In this document: positions 1 to 6,734 of the stretch, piece after piece
Layout: each line of letters starts with the position of its first letter
How positions within the stretch are numbered: the stretch's first letter is position 1
NCBI GenBank assembly: GCA_045589355.1
Contig: JAZNOW010000042.1
Location: forward strand, 1 to 37,880
Reading direction: 5' to 3'
Origin: RUG563 sp045589355
Lineage (GTDB): Bacteria; Bacillota; Clostridia; Christensenellales; Aristaeellaceae
Length of the DNA: 37,880 nucleotides
Notes under the pieces: model-generated
Database searches by the model: none
Told to the model about the DNA's origin: nothing
What the model saw: only the letters and a program-made list of their open reading frames with translations
Made by a program: the position numbers and the translations under genes

Positions 1-1
1 A

Positions 2-325
2 AACATGTGCAACGACGGCGCATTGCGCGGTAAAGTATATGATGCCGGCAACAAACTTGTAGGCTGCGCATACCTTCCTTTCCCCAAATACGGCATTGAC
101 ACTATGGGGTCCGCACTGCTTGGATATGTGATGGTAGACAAACTGAATCCTCCATATTCTGTCAAAATTTCGCCCATCAATCTCTGGCGTCTTTATACGC
201 CCCAAACGATGCGTTTAAGCATTAAAGGCCGCAGACCTCCGCATCCCAATCGCGATGCAATCGTTCAAAAGCTGAAAGAAGAATGGGAAAATGAATGCGC
301 TGCTGTTCAGAAACCAGAAAACTGA
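2..325 (+). CDS. 3' part of an unrecognised protein (5' end outside window)
   Basis: The frame is open from the window edge to a TGA at 323-325, so at least 107 residues are coded. The first in-frame ATG is at 5, but only four bases lie before it, so no ribosome binding site can be judged and the gene probably starts upstream. I do not recognise the family. The segment has a hydrophobic middle (TMGSALLGYVMVDKL) and a basic and acidic, probably helical tail (RDAIVQKLKEEWENE). A distant likeness to the C-terminal end of sugar-binding regulator domains is possible but not supported. A good terminator follows the stop codon by about 11 bases. The base composition is more AT-rich than the genes downstream. 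Confidence 0.55.
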   Translation, partial: NMCNDGALRGKVYDAGNKLVGCAYLPFPKYGIDTMGSALLGYVMVDKLNPPYSVKISPINLWRLYTPQTMRLSIKGRRPPHPNRDAIVQKLKEEWENECAAVQKPEN

Positions 326-336
326 ATAATCATGAT

Positions 337-371
337 AAAAACTACCCGCAATATATTGCAGGTAGTTTTTT
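337..371 (+). terminator. Rho-independent terminator of the first gene
   Basis: The arms 337-351 and 356-370 pair almost fully (one mismatch) around a TATA loop and end in a run of T (366-371). It lies 11 bases after the stop codon of the upstream gene. Confidence 0.85.
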
Positions 372-372
372 G

Positions 373-410
373 AAAAAATAAAGGACTGAAGCCGTTTCAA
401 GCCTCAATCC
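373..410 (-). terminator. Terminator of the tRNA-Leu gene
   Basis: On the minus strand GGATTGAGGC (401-410) pairs with GCTTCAGTCC (383-392), with two G-U pairs, and is followed by TTTATTTTTT (373-382). It starts about ten bases beyond the tRNA 3' end, as expected for a single-gene tRNA transcript. Confidence 0.75.
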
Positions 411-420
411 CCCTATGTGG

Positions 421-504
421 TGCCGGTGGTGGGACTCGAACCCACACGTCATCGCTGACAACGGATTTTGAGTCCGCCTCGTCTGCCAATTCCAACACAC
501 CGGC
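421..504 (-). tRNA. tRNA-Leu (anticodon CAA)
   Basis: On the minus strand the 84-base sequence begins GCCGGTG and ends CACCGGCA, giving a 7-bp acceptor stem with A as discriminator base. The anticodon stem GCGGA/TCCGT encloses the loop CTCAAAA, so the anticodon is CAA, which reads the leucine codon UUG. The T arm GTGGG-TTCGAGT-CCCAC is canonical, and the long variable arm marks a class II tRNA, as expected for leucine. CCA is not encoded. The gene has its own consensus promoter and terminator. Confidence 0.97.
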
Positions 505-517
505 GTGAACAAAAGTT

Positions 518-546
518 ATTATACCGCCATCTCCATGCGATGTCAA
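518..546 (-). promoter_or_regulatory. Consensus sigma-A promoter of tRNA-Leu
   Basis: On the minus strand TTGACA (541-546) is separated by exactly 17 bases from TATAAT (518-523), a perfect match to the consensus, with the tRNA 5' end 14 bases downstream. Confidence 0.92.
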
Positions 547-606
547 GCAAAATTTCACACTGCTATTCAATGCCATTTCTCTTCTGCAAATGAGACAATT
601 TTGTTC

Positions 607-620
607 CGTGAACGTTTACA
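607..620 (+). promoter_or_regulatory. Possible LacI-family operator (distal site)
   Basis: CGTGAACGTTTACA has the central CG and the right half (TTTACA) of the catabolite-response/LacI-GalR operator type; the left half is degenerate. It lies about 95 bases upstream of the lacI-type -35 element. A perfect 12-bp palindrome, TTTGTTAACAAA (638-649), lies between this site and the promoter. Confidence 0.4.
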
Positions 621-713
621 TTCTGCAATGTTTCATTTTTGTTAACAAAGATTTACATCTCTGTAAATAGTGGATAATATGGTCATTTTATATCATATAT
701 TTCAAAAAATGTC

Positions 714-743
714 TTGACAATGCTCATAAATCTGTACTATCAT
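714..743 (+). promoter_or_regulatory. Promoter of the LacI-type regulator gene
   Basis: TTGACA at 714-719 is a perfect -35. The -10 is either TACTAT (735-740, 15-base spacer) or TATCAT (738-743, 18-base spacer). It lies about 50 bases before the GTG start codon and directly before the operator-like site at 749-762. Confidence 0.7.
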
Positions 744-748
744 GTTTT

Positions 749-762
749 TGCAAACGTTTACG
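749..762 (+). promoter_or_regulatory. Operator-like site over the transcription start
   Basis: TGCAAACGTTTACG matches the LacI-GalR/CcpA operator pattern (TGNAANCGNTNNCA) except in the last base. It covers the expected transcription start just after the -10 element, a classic position for repression, so autoregulation by the regulator encoded downstream is likely. CcpA control is the alternative. Confidence 0.6.
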
Positions 763-788
763 TTATTCATTTGAAAGGCGGTGGTATT

Positions 789-1769
789 GTGGTAACGCTC
801 AAGGATATCGCCAACCTCTGCAACGTTTCAGTTGCCACCGTTTCCCGTGCCCTCAACGGCCAAAGCGATGTGAACAGCAACACCGCCAAACGCATCCGCC
901 GCCTGGCACAGGAAATGGGCTATTTCCCCAACGCTGCCGCTCGTGCGCTGAAAACGAACCGCTCCTATAACATCGGCATTCTGTACGAGGACGAAATTCA
1001 CCACGAATACTTTTCCCTGCTGATTGATAAGATCCGTACAGCAGCCGAAAAAAAGGGATATGATATTACTTTCCTTTCCAACTCCCAGAATACTTCCTAT
1101 TATGAACATGCGAAATATCGCGGCTTGGACGGTGTGATCATCCTGCAAGCCACCTTCGAAGCGCCGGATGTGATGCAGCTTGCCGGTAGCGACCTGCCCT
1201 GTGTGGCCATCGATTACCAGTATACCTGCTGCCCTTGTGTGATTTCGGATCATCATGGCAGTATTGACCAGCTGGTGCGCCATGCCTACGAAAAGGGCCA
1301 CCGCAAAATTGCTTTTGTGCACGGCCAAAGCGGCTATATCACCGATCAGCGTCTGAACGGGTTTTATAAATCCTGCTGCAGCCTGGGGCTGAATGTTCCG
1401 CCAGGTTTCATCCAGCAGGCCAATTATCACGATCCCCTCAGCGCCGAACAGGCTACCAAGGCATTGCTTGCACTGGAAGAAAGGCCCACGTGCATTCTCT
1501 ACCCCGACGATTATTCCTGCCTTGGCGCTTTCACCCAACTGGAACGCATGGGGCTTTCCATTCCCCATGATATGGGCGTCATCGGTTACGACGGCATTAT
1601 GCTTTCCACTGTCATCCGCCCCCGGCTTACCACCTATCGGCAGGATGTACAGCGAAAAGGCGAAACAGCTGTCGAATTGCTCATTCAGCAGATCGAGGCT
1701 CCGGATCAGTATCCCACAAACGAATGCGTGGTGGTCTATGGCGAGCTTCAGCCGGGCGGCACCGTATAA
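789..1769 (+). CDS. LacI-family transcriptional regulator
   Basis: This 326-residue protein has the LacI/GalR layout. An N-terminal helix-turn-helix and hinge (TLKDIANLCNVSVATVSRAL, about residues 3-22, with the hinge to ~60) precede a periplasmic-binding-type sugar domain (RSYNIGILYED to GELQPGG). I chose the GTG at 789 because it puts the HTH at the extreme N-terminus, as in the whole family, and follows AAAGGCGGTGG. An upstream ATG at 714 lies in the promoter -35 and is not credible. The gene is the first of a co-directional sugar-uptake operon, so it very probably senses the imported sugar or a derivative. Operator-like sequences at 749-762 and 607-620 suggest autoregulation. The effector cannot be read from sequence. 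Confidence 0.93.
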   Translation: MVTLKDIANLCNVSVATVSRALNGQSDVNSNTAKRIRRLAQEMGYFPNAAARALKTNRSYNIGILYEDEIHHEYFSLLIDKIRTAAEKKGYDITFLSNSQNTSYYEHAKYRGLDGVIILQATFEAPDVMQLAGSDLPCVAIDYQYTCCPCVISDHHGSIDQLVRHAYEKGHRKIAFVHGQSGYITDQRLNGFYKSCCSLGLNVPPGFIQQANYHDPLSAEQATKALLALEERPTCILYPDDYSCLGAFTQLERMGLSIPHDMGVIGYDGIMLSTVIRPRLTTYRQDVQRKGETAVELLIQQIEAPDQYPTNECVVVYGELQPGGTV

Positions 1770-1790
1770 CCCCTTCCCTTCCCAAACCTT

Positions 1791-1808
1791 ATTTGTCCAC
1801 GGACAAAT
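1791..1808. promoter_or_regulatory. Perfect 8+2+8 palindrome between regulator and transport genes
   Basis: ATTTGTCC (1791-1798) and GGACAAAT (1801-1808) are exact inverted repeats two bases apart. They lie 22 bases after the lacI-type stop codon and about 20 bases before the ribosome binding site of the next gene. No T run follows, so it is not a terminator. It may be an operator; a weak TTGTCC/TATATA promoter pair (1793-1798, 1815-1820) overlaps it. Confidence 0.5.
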
Positions 1809-1844
1809 GAATGGTATATATCAATTTAAGGAGGACATACCCGT

Positions 1845-4178
1845 ATGAAAAAGGCACTTTCCATTATTCTTGCCATCGTTCTGGTTGCGGTTGCCGTATT
1901 GGCAGGCGTGAAGTGGAACGAAGCCAGCAAGAAGGCCGATGAAGTTGCTTCTTTGAATGAAGAAGTATCTGCAAAGGTTGCTGAAATCACCAGCCTGGAA
2001 GAAACCATTGCTGCCAAGACTGCTGAAATTGAAGCCCTGAACGCCTCTGTGGCCGAAAAGGATGCTTCCATTGAAGAACTGAACACGGCTGCCGCTGCCA
2101 ACACCGCCGCTGCTGCAGAAAAGGATGCGGCTGTCACCAGCGCCAATGAAAAAATTGCTGCCCTGGAAGCCGAAGTGAAGGCTGCTCAGGCCAAGCTGGA
2201 AGAACTCTACGTTGGCGTGCAGACCAGCGAAGTGGTGGACGTGGCTTACCTGATGTATGCCGATGCTGCCTGGGCCAACCAGTACTGGGGCACCGATGAC
2301 GGTTCCGGCGTTGTGGCCACCAAGGCCCTCATCACCGGCGAAGGCGACTACACCGTGGGCCTGAACTTCAAGGGCACTTCCACCGGCGTTGCCACCGATC
2401 TTGCTTTCTCCGCTCTGGGCATCGTCAACGGCGAAAAGACGTTCCCCGGCTGGTACATCAAGATCAACGAAATCCGCGTGAACGGCGAACCCATCGAAGT
2501 TGGCAAGGGTTACACTTCTTCCGATAACGGCATCGAAACCCGCATGAACATCATGAACGAATGGGTTACCGAACTGCCCGAAGACGCCCGCTCCTTCGAC
2601 GGCGACACCTCCAATGCTTCCTACATCATCGTGGATAAGGCCGCTTTTGCTTCCGTTGAAACCGTGGAAGTGGATTTCACTTTCACTGAAAAGTGCGAAG
2701 ACGTGGCTTATATCGCTTATGCCGATGCCGCCTGGGCTCAGCAGTGGTGGCACGATGGCGCCGAAACCAAGGTGAAGGCCACCGAAGCCAGGATCACCGG
2801 TGCCGGCGACTATACCGTGGGCCTTGATTTCACCGAAACCGATACCGGCTTTGCCACCGGCGTTGCTTTCACCGGCCTGATGATCCATCGCGGCGAAATC
2901 ACCTTCCCCGGCTATGCCATCAAGATCAATGATATCCGCATTAACGGCGAAAGCGTTGAATTCACCAAGGGCTACACTTCCACCGACGAAGGCCTCACCA
3001 CCCGCATGAACGTGATGAACGAATGGGTGAGCGAAGTGCCCGAAGATGCCCGCACCTATAATTCCAACAAGGATAACATTTCTGCCGTGATCGTCGACAA
3101 GGTCATCTTCGATACCGAAGTAAAGACCTACGAAATCGACTTCACCCTCTATGATGCCATGGCTTACATCATGTATGCCGATGCTGCCTGGACCAACCAG
3201 TACTGGGGCGTGGATGATTCCGCTGTGAAGGCCACCAATGTGAACGTGACCGGCGAAGGCGAATACACCGTGGCTCTGGACTTCTCCGCCGTTGAAGGCG
3301 GCGCTGCCAAGGATCTGGCCTTTGCTGCTCTGGGTCTGGCCAACGGCGAAATCCAGTATCCCGGCTACTGCATGGACATTACCTCCATCAAGGTGAACGG
3401 CGAAGACGTTGCTTTCACCGAAGGCTTCACCACCACCGACGACAAGATCACCACCCGCGTGAACTTCTACAACGAATGGGTTACCGACCTGCCCGACACC
3501 GCCCGCACCTCCGATGCCGACCTGACCGGTGTTTCCGCCATCATGGTTGACAAGGCTGCTTTCGCTGAAGTGAAAACCATCGAAATCACCTTCAAGTTCG
3601 TCAAGGGCGCTGCTCCCGCTGCCGCCACGGAAGAAGAAGGCGCCGGTCTCAGCCAGGCCGAACTGGATGAACTGCTGGCCAAGGATTACAACGCTTACAT
3701 GGGCGTGCAGACCTCTTCCTACATCTTCCGCAACGAATGGAGCGATGCTTCCTACGGCCTCAACAGCGAAGCTAACCCCGGTTTCTTTGACCGTCTCACC
3801 GGCTGGGATGCCGACAGCAACGCTGTGGACTACGGCGGATCCTTTGTTGATACTGTCATCACCGGCGACGGCACCTATACCGTGTCCCTCACCACCGGCG
3901 AAATGGGCTTCGGCTCTGACGAAAAGTATAACCTGCTCTTCGTTTCCACCGACTTCCCTGCTGCGCTGATCAACGAAGGCCATGTGACCATCTCCGATGC
4001 CAAGATCAAGATCGGCGAAGGCAAGACCATCGAATACACCGAAGTTGACTGCGAAGGCGATTATGCCCGCCTGCTGTTCGTCAATGCCTACGGCTCTACC
4101 GAAGACATTGGCTGCACTGTGCCCGGCCCCAACACCACCATCACCGTCACCTTCACGGTTACCGGTCTGGTCCGCTAA
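1845..4178 (+). CDS. Membrane-anchored protein with three ~150-residue repeats (putative carbohydrate-binding)
   Basis: The 777-residue protein follows AAGGAGG with good spacing. A short basic start and a hydrophobic stretch (about residues 4-21) form a signal peptide or anchor, with no lipobox Cys. Residues ~28-122 are rich in A/E/K heptads, a likely coiled-coil stalk. Three homologous repeats follow at about 133-280, 286-434 and 438-585, each with YADAAW near the start, then GDYTV or GEYTV, a LAF-ALG-type strand, a FPGY-type motif, a VNGE-type motif, MNEWV and VDKAAF. A linker rich in A and E (~586-613) leads to a diverged fourth domain (614-777). The alternating strands suggest beta-sandwich domains. 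I know of no assigned function. Its place before the ABC permeases suggests surface capture of oligosaccharides. No sortase motif is seen. Confidence 0.85.
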   Translation: MKKALSIILAIVLVAVAVLAGVKWNEASKKADEVASLNEEVSAKVAEITSLEETIAAKTAEIEALNASVAEKDASIEELNTAAAANTAAAAEKDAAVTSANEKIAALEAEVKAAQAKLEELYVGVQTSEVVDVAYLMYADAAWANQYWGTDDGSGVVATKALITGEGDYTVGLNFKGTSTGVATDLAFSALGIVNGEKTFPGWYIKINEIRVNGEPIEVGKGYTSSDNGIETRMNIMNEWVTELPEDARSFDGDTSNASYIIVDKAAFASVETVEVDFTFTEKCEDVAYIAYADAAWAQQWWHDGAETKVKATEARITGAGDYTVGLDFTETDTGFATGVAFTGLMIHRGEITFPGYAIKINDIRINGESVEFTKGYTSTDEGLTTRMNVMNEWVSEVPEDARTYNSNKDNISAVIVDKVIFDTEVKTYEIDFTLYDAMAYIMYADAAWTNQYWGVDDSAVKATNVNVTGEGEYTVALDFSAVEGGAAKDLAFAALGLANGEIQYPGYCMDITSIKVNGEDVAFTEGFTTTDDKITTRVNFYNEWVTDLPDTARTSDADLTGVSAIMVDKAAFAEVKTIEITFKFVKGAAPAAATEEEGAGLSQAELDELLAKDYNAYMGVQTSSYIFRNEWSDASYGLNSEANPGFFDRLTGWDADSNAVDYGGSFVDTVITGDGTYTVSLTTGEMGFGSDEKYNLLFVSTDFPAALINEGHVTISDAKIKIGEGKTIEYTEVDCEGDYARLLFVNAYGSTEDIGCTVPGPNTTITVTFTVTGLVR

Positions 4179-4192
4179 TTATTCAAACATTC

Positions 4193-4226
4193 GCGGCGTG
4201 CTCCCCTTTCGGGGGGAGTGCGCCGC
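4193..4226 (+). other. Strong GC-rich hairpin inside the sugar operon
   Basis: GCGGCG plus CTCCCC pair with GGGGAG plus CGCCGC around a short TTTC-containing loop. There is no T run after it. It lies between the repeat-protein gene and the first permease, where hairpins often protect the upstream mRNA or lower downstream expression. This role is inferred from position. Confidence 0.6.
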
Positions 4227-4271
4227 ACTCTGATGGATTGAACGAATTTTCAACGGAATCGAGGATTTGAA

Positions 4272-5753
4272 ATGGAACTGAATGCTGCTCTTCCCAATCA
4301 GGAGACCGCTGCCAAGAAGCGCTCCACCATTGTGGAAATTATCAATCGTCTGCTGATCCTCATCGCAGGCTTTCTTGTGTTTTTCCCGCAGGTAAACCCT
4401 GGTCGTATTTCGCTGAAAATCAATCAGAACACCTCTCTTTTCACCACGGCCATTTCCTACGAAACCATCACCGCCAGCCTTGCCCGCCCCCTTCGTATGA
4501 AGTGGGTCACGCCGGATCAGTTCCACCTGCTTATGGCCGGCTCTGCCATTTTGCTGCTTGGCATCATTTTGTGTGCCGTTGGCGCCTGCATGGGGCTTGG
4601 TAATAACCGCATGAAAAAACGGGCGTCCATTTTCCCGCTGGCAGGCTCTGTTTCCATGCTGGGCGGCCTGTTCATCATCTACAAAAGCTATACTTCCGTG
4701 CTGGCTACCGTCACCGAAGCCGGCAAGCTGAACAATGTTCAGCCCAACTTCCCCACCGGTATTTACGTTTTTGCAGCACTTGCCGTGCTCATTCTTGTCT
4801 TTTCTCTTGTGCAGTTCTTCATTCTTCTCAAGCGCCCCAGCGAAGCCAAGATGGAAATGGAAGAAAAGTACCGCTTGTTCCTTATGTTCATGCCTGTGCT
4901 TTTCCTTACGTTCCTTTTCGCTTATCTGCCCATTTATGGCTGGCGTTTTGCCTTCTTTGACTACAAAGTAGGCGATACCTTGAGCGCCGAAAACTTCGTC
5001 GGCTTCAAATGGTTTGCTTACCTGTTCGAAAATCCCGCCACCCGGATGGACCTTGTCCGTGTGCTGCGTAACACGTTGATCATGAGTGGCCTTGGCATTG
5101 CAACCAGCTGGCTGCCCATCGCCTTTGCCGTTTTACTTGCCGAAGTGCGTTCCACCAAATTCCAGCGTTTCGTGCAAACCTTCACCACGATCCCCAACTT
5201 CATTTCCTGGGTGCTGGTCTATTCCTTTGCACTGGCTCTTTTCGCTTCGGACGGCTTTATCAACAATTTCCTTACCAACGTATTTGGCATCACCTCCAAC
5301 ACCGATTATCTGGCTTCAGCCGATCATATCTGGATCAAAATGCTCCTTTGGGGCACCTGGAAGGGCATCGGCTGGAGTGCCATCATCTATATCGCCGGCA
5401 TCGCCGGCATCGACCAGCAGCTCTATGAAGCAGCCCGTGTGGACGGCGCCGGCAGATGGCAGTGCATCTGGCACGTCACCATCCCCGGCCTGATGCCCAC
5501 TTACTGCGTGATGCTGCTGATGAGCATTGCCGGTATCCTTTCCAACGGCATGGAACAGTACCTGGTCTTTGAAAACGCCCTGAACAAGGACGTGATCGAA
5601 GTGCTGGACCTGTACGTTTACAACATCGGTATCAAGGACGGCCTTATCCCCATCTCCACCGTTGTGGGTATTTCCAAGTCCCTTATCGGCATCACGCTTC
5701 TCTTCTGTGCCAACCGTGTTTCCAAAGCCGTTCGCGGTGAAAGCATTATTTAA
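4272..5753 (+). CDS. ABC sugar permease, LplB type, with extra N-terminal membrane domain
   Basis: This is one of two inner permease subunits of a CUT1-type sugar importer. The canonical part starts near residue 195 (EKYRLFLMFMPVLFLTFLFA, then YLPIYGW), as in LplB-family permeases. It carries the EAA loop that contacts the ATPase (YEAARVDGAGRWQCIWHVTIP, start near 385). Ahead of it are about 190 residues that family members of ~300 residues lack, with likely membrane segments near 23-40, 86-106, 119-137 and 164-186 and an outside or inside loop at 41-85. The start is an ATG after a weak GAGGATTTGAA. The gene lies 93 bases after the repeat protein, behind a hairpin. No ATPase gene is present here; a shared MsiK-type ATPase elsewhere is likely. 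Confidence 0.93.
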   Translation: MELNAALPNQETAAKKRSTIVEIINRLLILIAGFLVFFPQVNPGRISLKINQNTSLFTTAISYETITASLARPLRMKWVTPDQFHLLMAGSAILLLGIILCAVGACMGLGNNRMKKRASIFPLAGSVSMLGGLFIIYKSYTSVLATVTEAGKLNNVQPNFPTGIYVFAALAVLILVFSLVQFFILLKRPSEAKMEMEEKYRLFLMFMPVLFLTFLFAYLPIYGWRFAFFDYKVGDTLSAENFVGFKWFAYLFENPATRMDLVRVLRNTLIMSGLGIATSWLPIAFAVLLAEVRSTKFQRFVQTFTTIPNFISWVLVYSFALALFASDGFINNFLTNVFGITSNTDYLASADHIWIKMLLWGTWKGIGWSAIIYIAGIAGIDQQLYEAARVDGAGRWQCIWHVTIPGLMPTYCVMLLMSIAGILSNGMEQYLVFENALNKDVIEVLDLYVYNIGIKDGLIPISTVVGISKSLIGITLLFCANRVSKAVRGESII

Positions 5754-5767
5754 GGAGGTGAAGAGGA

Positions 5768-6685
5768 ATGAAAAACAAGCAGAACAATAAAATCAAGCGC
5801 AGTCCTGCGGATATTGTTGTGGACGTGCTGATCATCGCCTTCTTTTCCCTGTTCACCCTGATCTGTATTTTCCCCTTCTATTACCTCTTCATCAATACCA
5901 TTTCCGATAACGATCTGGTATCCCGCGGTCTGATCAACTTCATCCCGAAAGGCATTCATTTTTCCAACTATATTGCCCTGAAAAATGTTTCCGATCTCGG
6001 CTCTTCTATCCTTGTCACCGTTGCCCGTACCATTCTTGGCACAGGCCTGATGGTTGTTGTATCCGCCTGGGCGGGCTATATGGTCACCAAGCAAAAGATG
6101 TGGAAACGCTCTTTCTGGTATCGCGCGCTGGTGATCACCATGTATTTCAATGCCGGCCTTGTGCCGTGGTACATGAACATGCTGATGCTGGGCCTGACGG
6201 ACAATTTCCTGGCTTACATCATTCCCGGTATGGTGGCGCCCTACAACATCATTCTGGTGAAAACCTATATCGAGTCTATCCCCGCTTCTCTGGAAGAATC
6301 CGCCGTGATCGACGGTGCCAGCACGCCCCGCGTGTTCCGTTCCATCATCTGGCCCCTGTCCATCCCCATCCTTGCCACCATCGCCATTTTCGGCGCCGTA
6401 GGCAACTGGAACTCCTTCCAGGACTCCCTGCTCCTGATGAGCAACAAGCCCCAGCTGTACACCCTGCAGCATCGCCTCTACATCTACCTCAACACCTATT
6501 CCAACCTGGGTGCTGCCATGAGCGCTTCCGGCGGTGTATCCAATACCGCCATCCAGAACATGCTCAATACCAAGGTGGTCAAGTATACCATCTCCATGGT
6601 AACCATCATTCCCATCCTGCTTGTGTACCCCATCATGCAGCGCTATTTCGTCAAGGGCATTATGCTGGGCGCCGTCAAAGGCTGA
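5768..6685 (+). CDS. ABC sugar permease, YtcP/LplC type
   Basis: This 305-residue protein is the partner permease of the importer. It has about six membrane segments, beginning near residue 17 (VVDVLIIAFFSLFTLICIF), and the EAA loop at about 175-197 (LEESAVIDGASTPRVFRSII). Its length and the C-terminal KGIMLGAVKG ending are typical of LplC/YtcP proteins. The ribosome binding site AAGGAGGTGAAG begins at the stop codon of the first permease, 14 bases before, so the two are translated as a pair. The substrate is inferred from the neighbouring alpha-xylosidase, most likely xylose-substituted gluco-oligosaccharides. Confidence 0.94.
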   Translation: MKNKQNNKIKRSPADIVVDVLIIAFFSLFTLICIFPFYYLFINTISDNDLVSRGLINFIPKGIHFSNYIALKNVSDLGSSILVTVARTILGTGLMVVVSAWAGYMVTKQKMWKRSFWYRALVITMYFNAGLVPWYMNMLMLGLTDNFLAYIIPGMVAPYNIILVKTYIESIPASLEESAVIDGASTPRVFRSIIWPLSIPILATIAIFGAVGNWNSFQDSLLLMSNKPQLYTLQHRLYIYLNTYSNLGAAMSASGGVSNTAIQNMLNTKVVKYTISMVTIIPILLVYPIMQRYFVKGIMLGAVKG

Positions 6686-6734
6686 ACCGGCATATCAATA
6701 TCGTTCCATATTTCATTTTGAAAGGAGATTCACC

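Noticed and set aside
421..504. tRNA-Leu as an integration site of a mobile element
   Set aside because: No integrase, no transposase and no repeated tRNA 3' end were seen in the window.
714..788. ATG at 714 as start of the LacI-type regulator
   Set aside because: It overlaps the TTGACA of the promoter and would add 25 residues ahead of the HTH, unlike the family; the GTG at 789 has a ribosome binding site.
2241..3600. Repeats in the surface-protein gene as a CRISPR-like or tandem non-coding array
   Set aside because: The repeat unit is about 450 bases, coding throughout, and conserved at the protein level.
1821..3983. Long open frame on the minus strand, antisense to the repeat-protein gene
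   Set aside because: It mirrors the codon bias and the repeats of the plus-strand gene, has no ribosome binding site and gives a low-complexity Gly/Val/His-rich translation.
4193..4226. Rho-independent terminator after the repeat protein
   Set aside because: The stem is strong but no T run follows it, and the next gene lies close by in the same direction.
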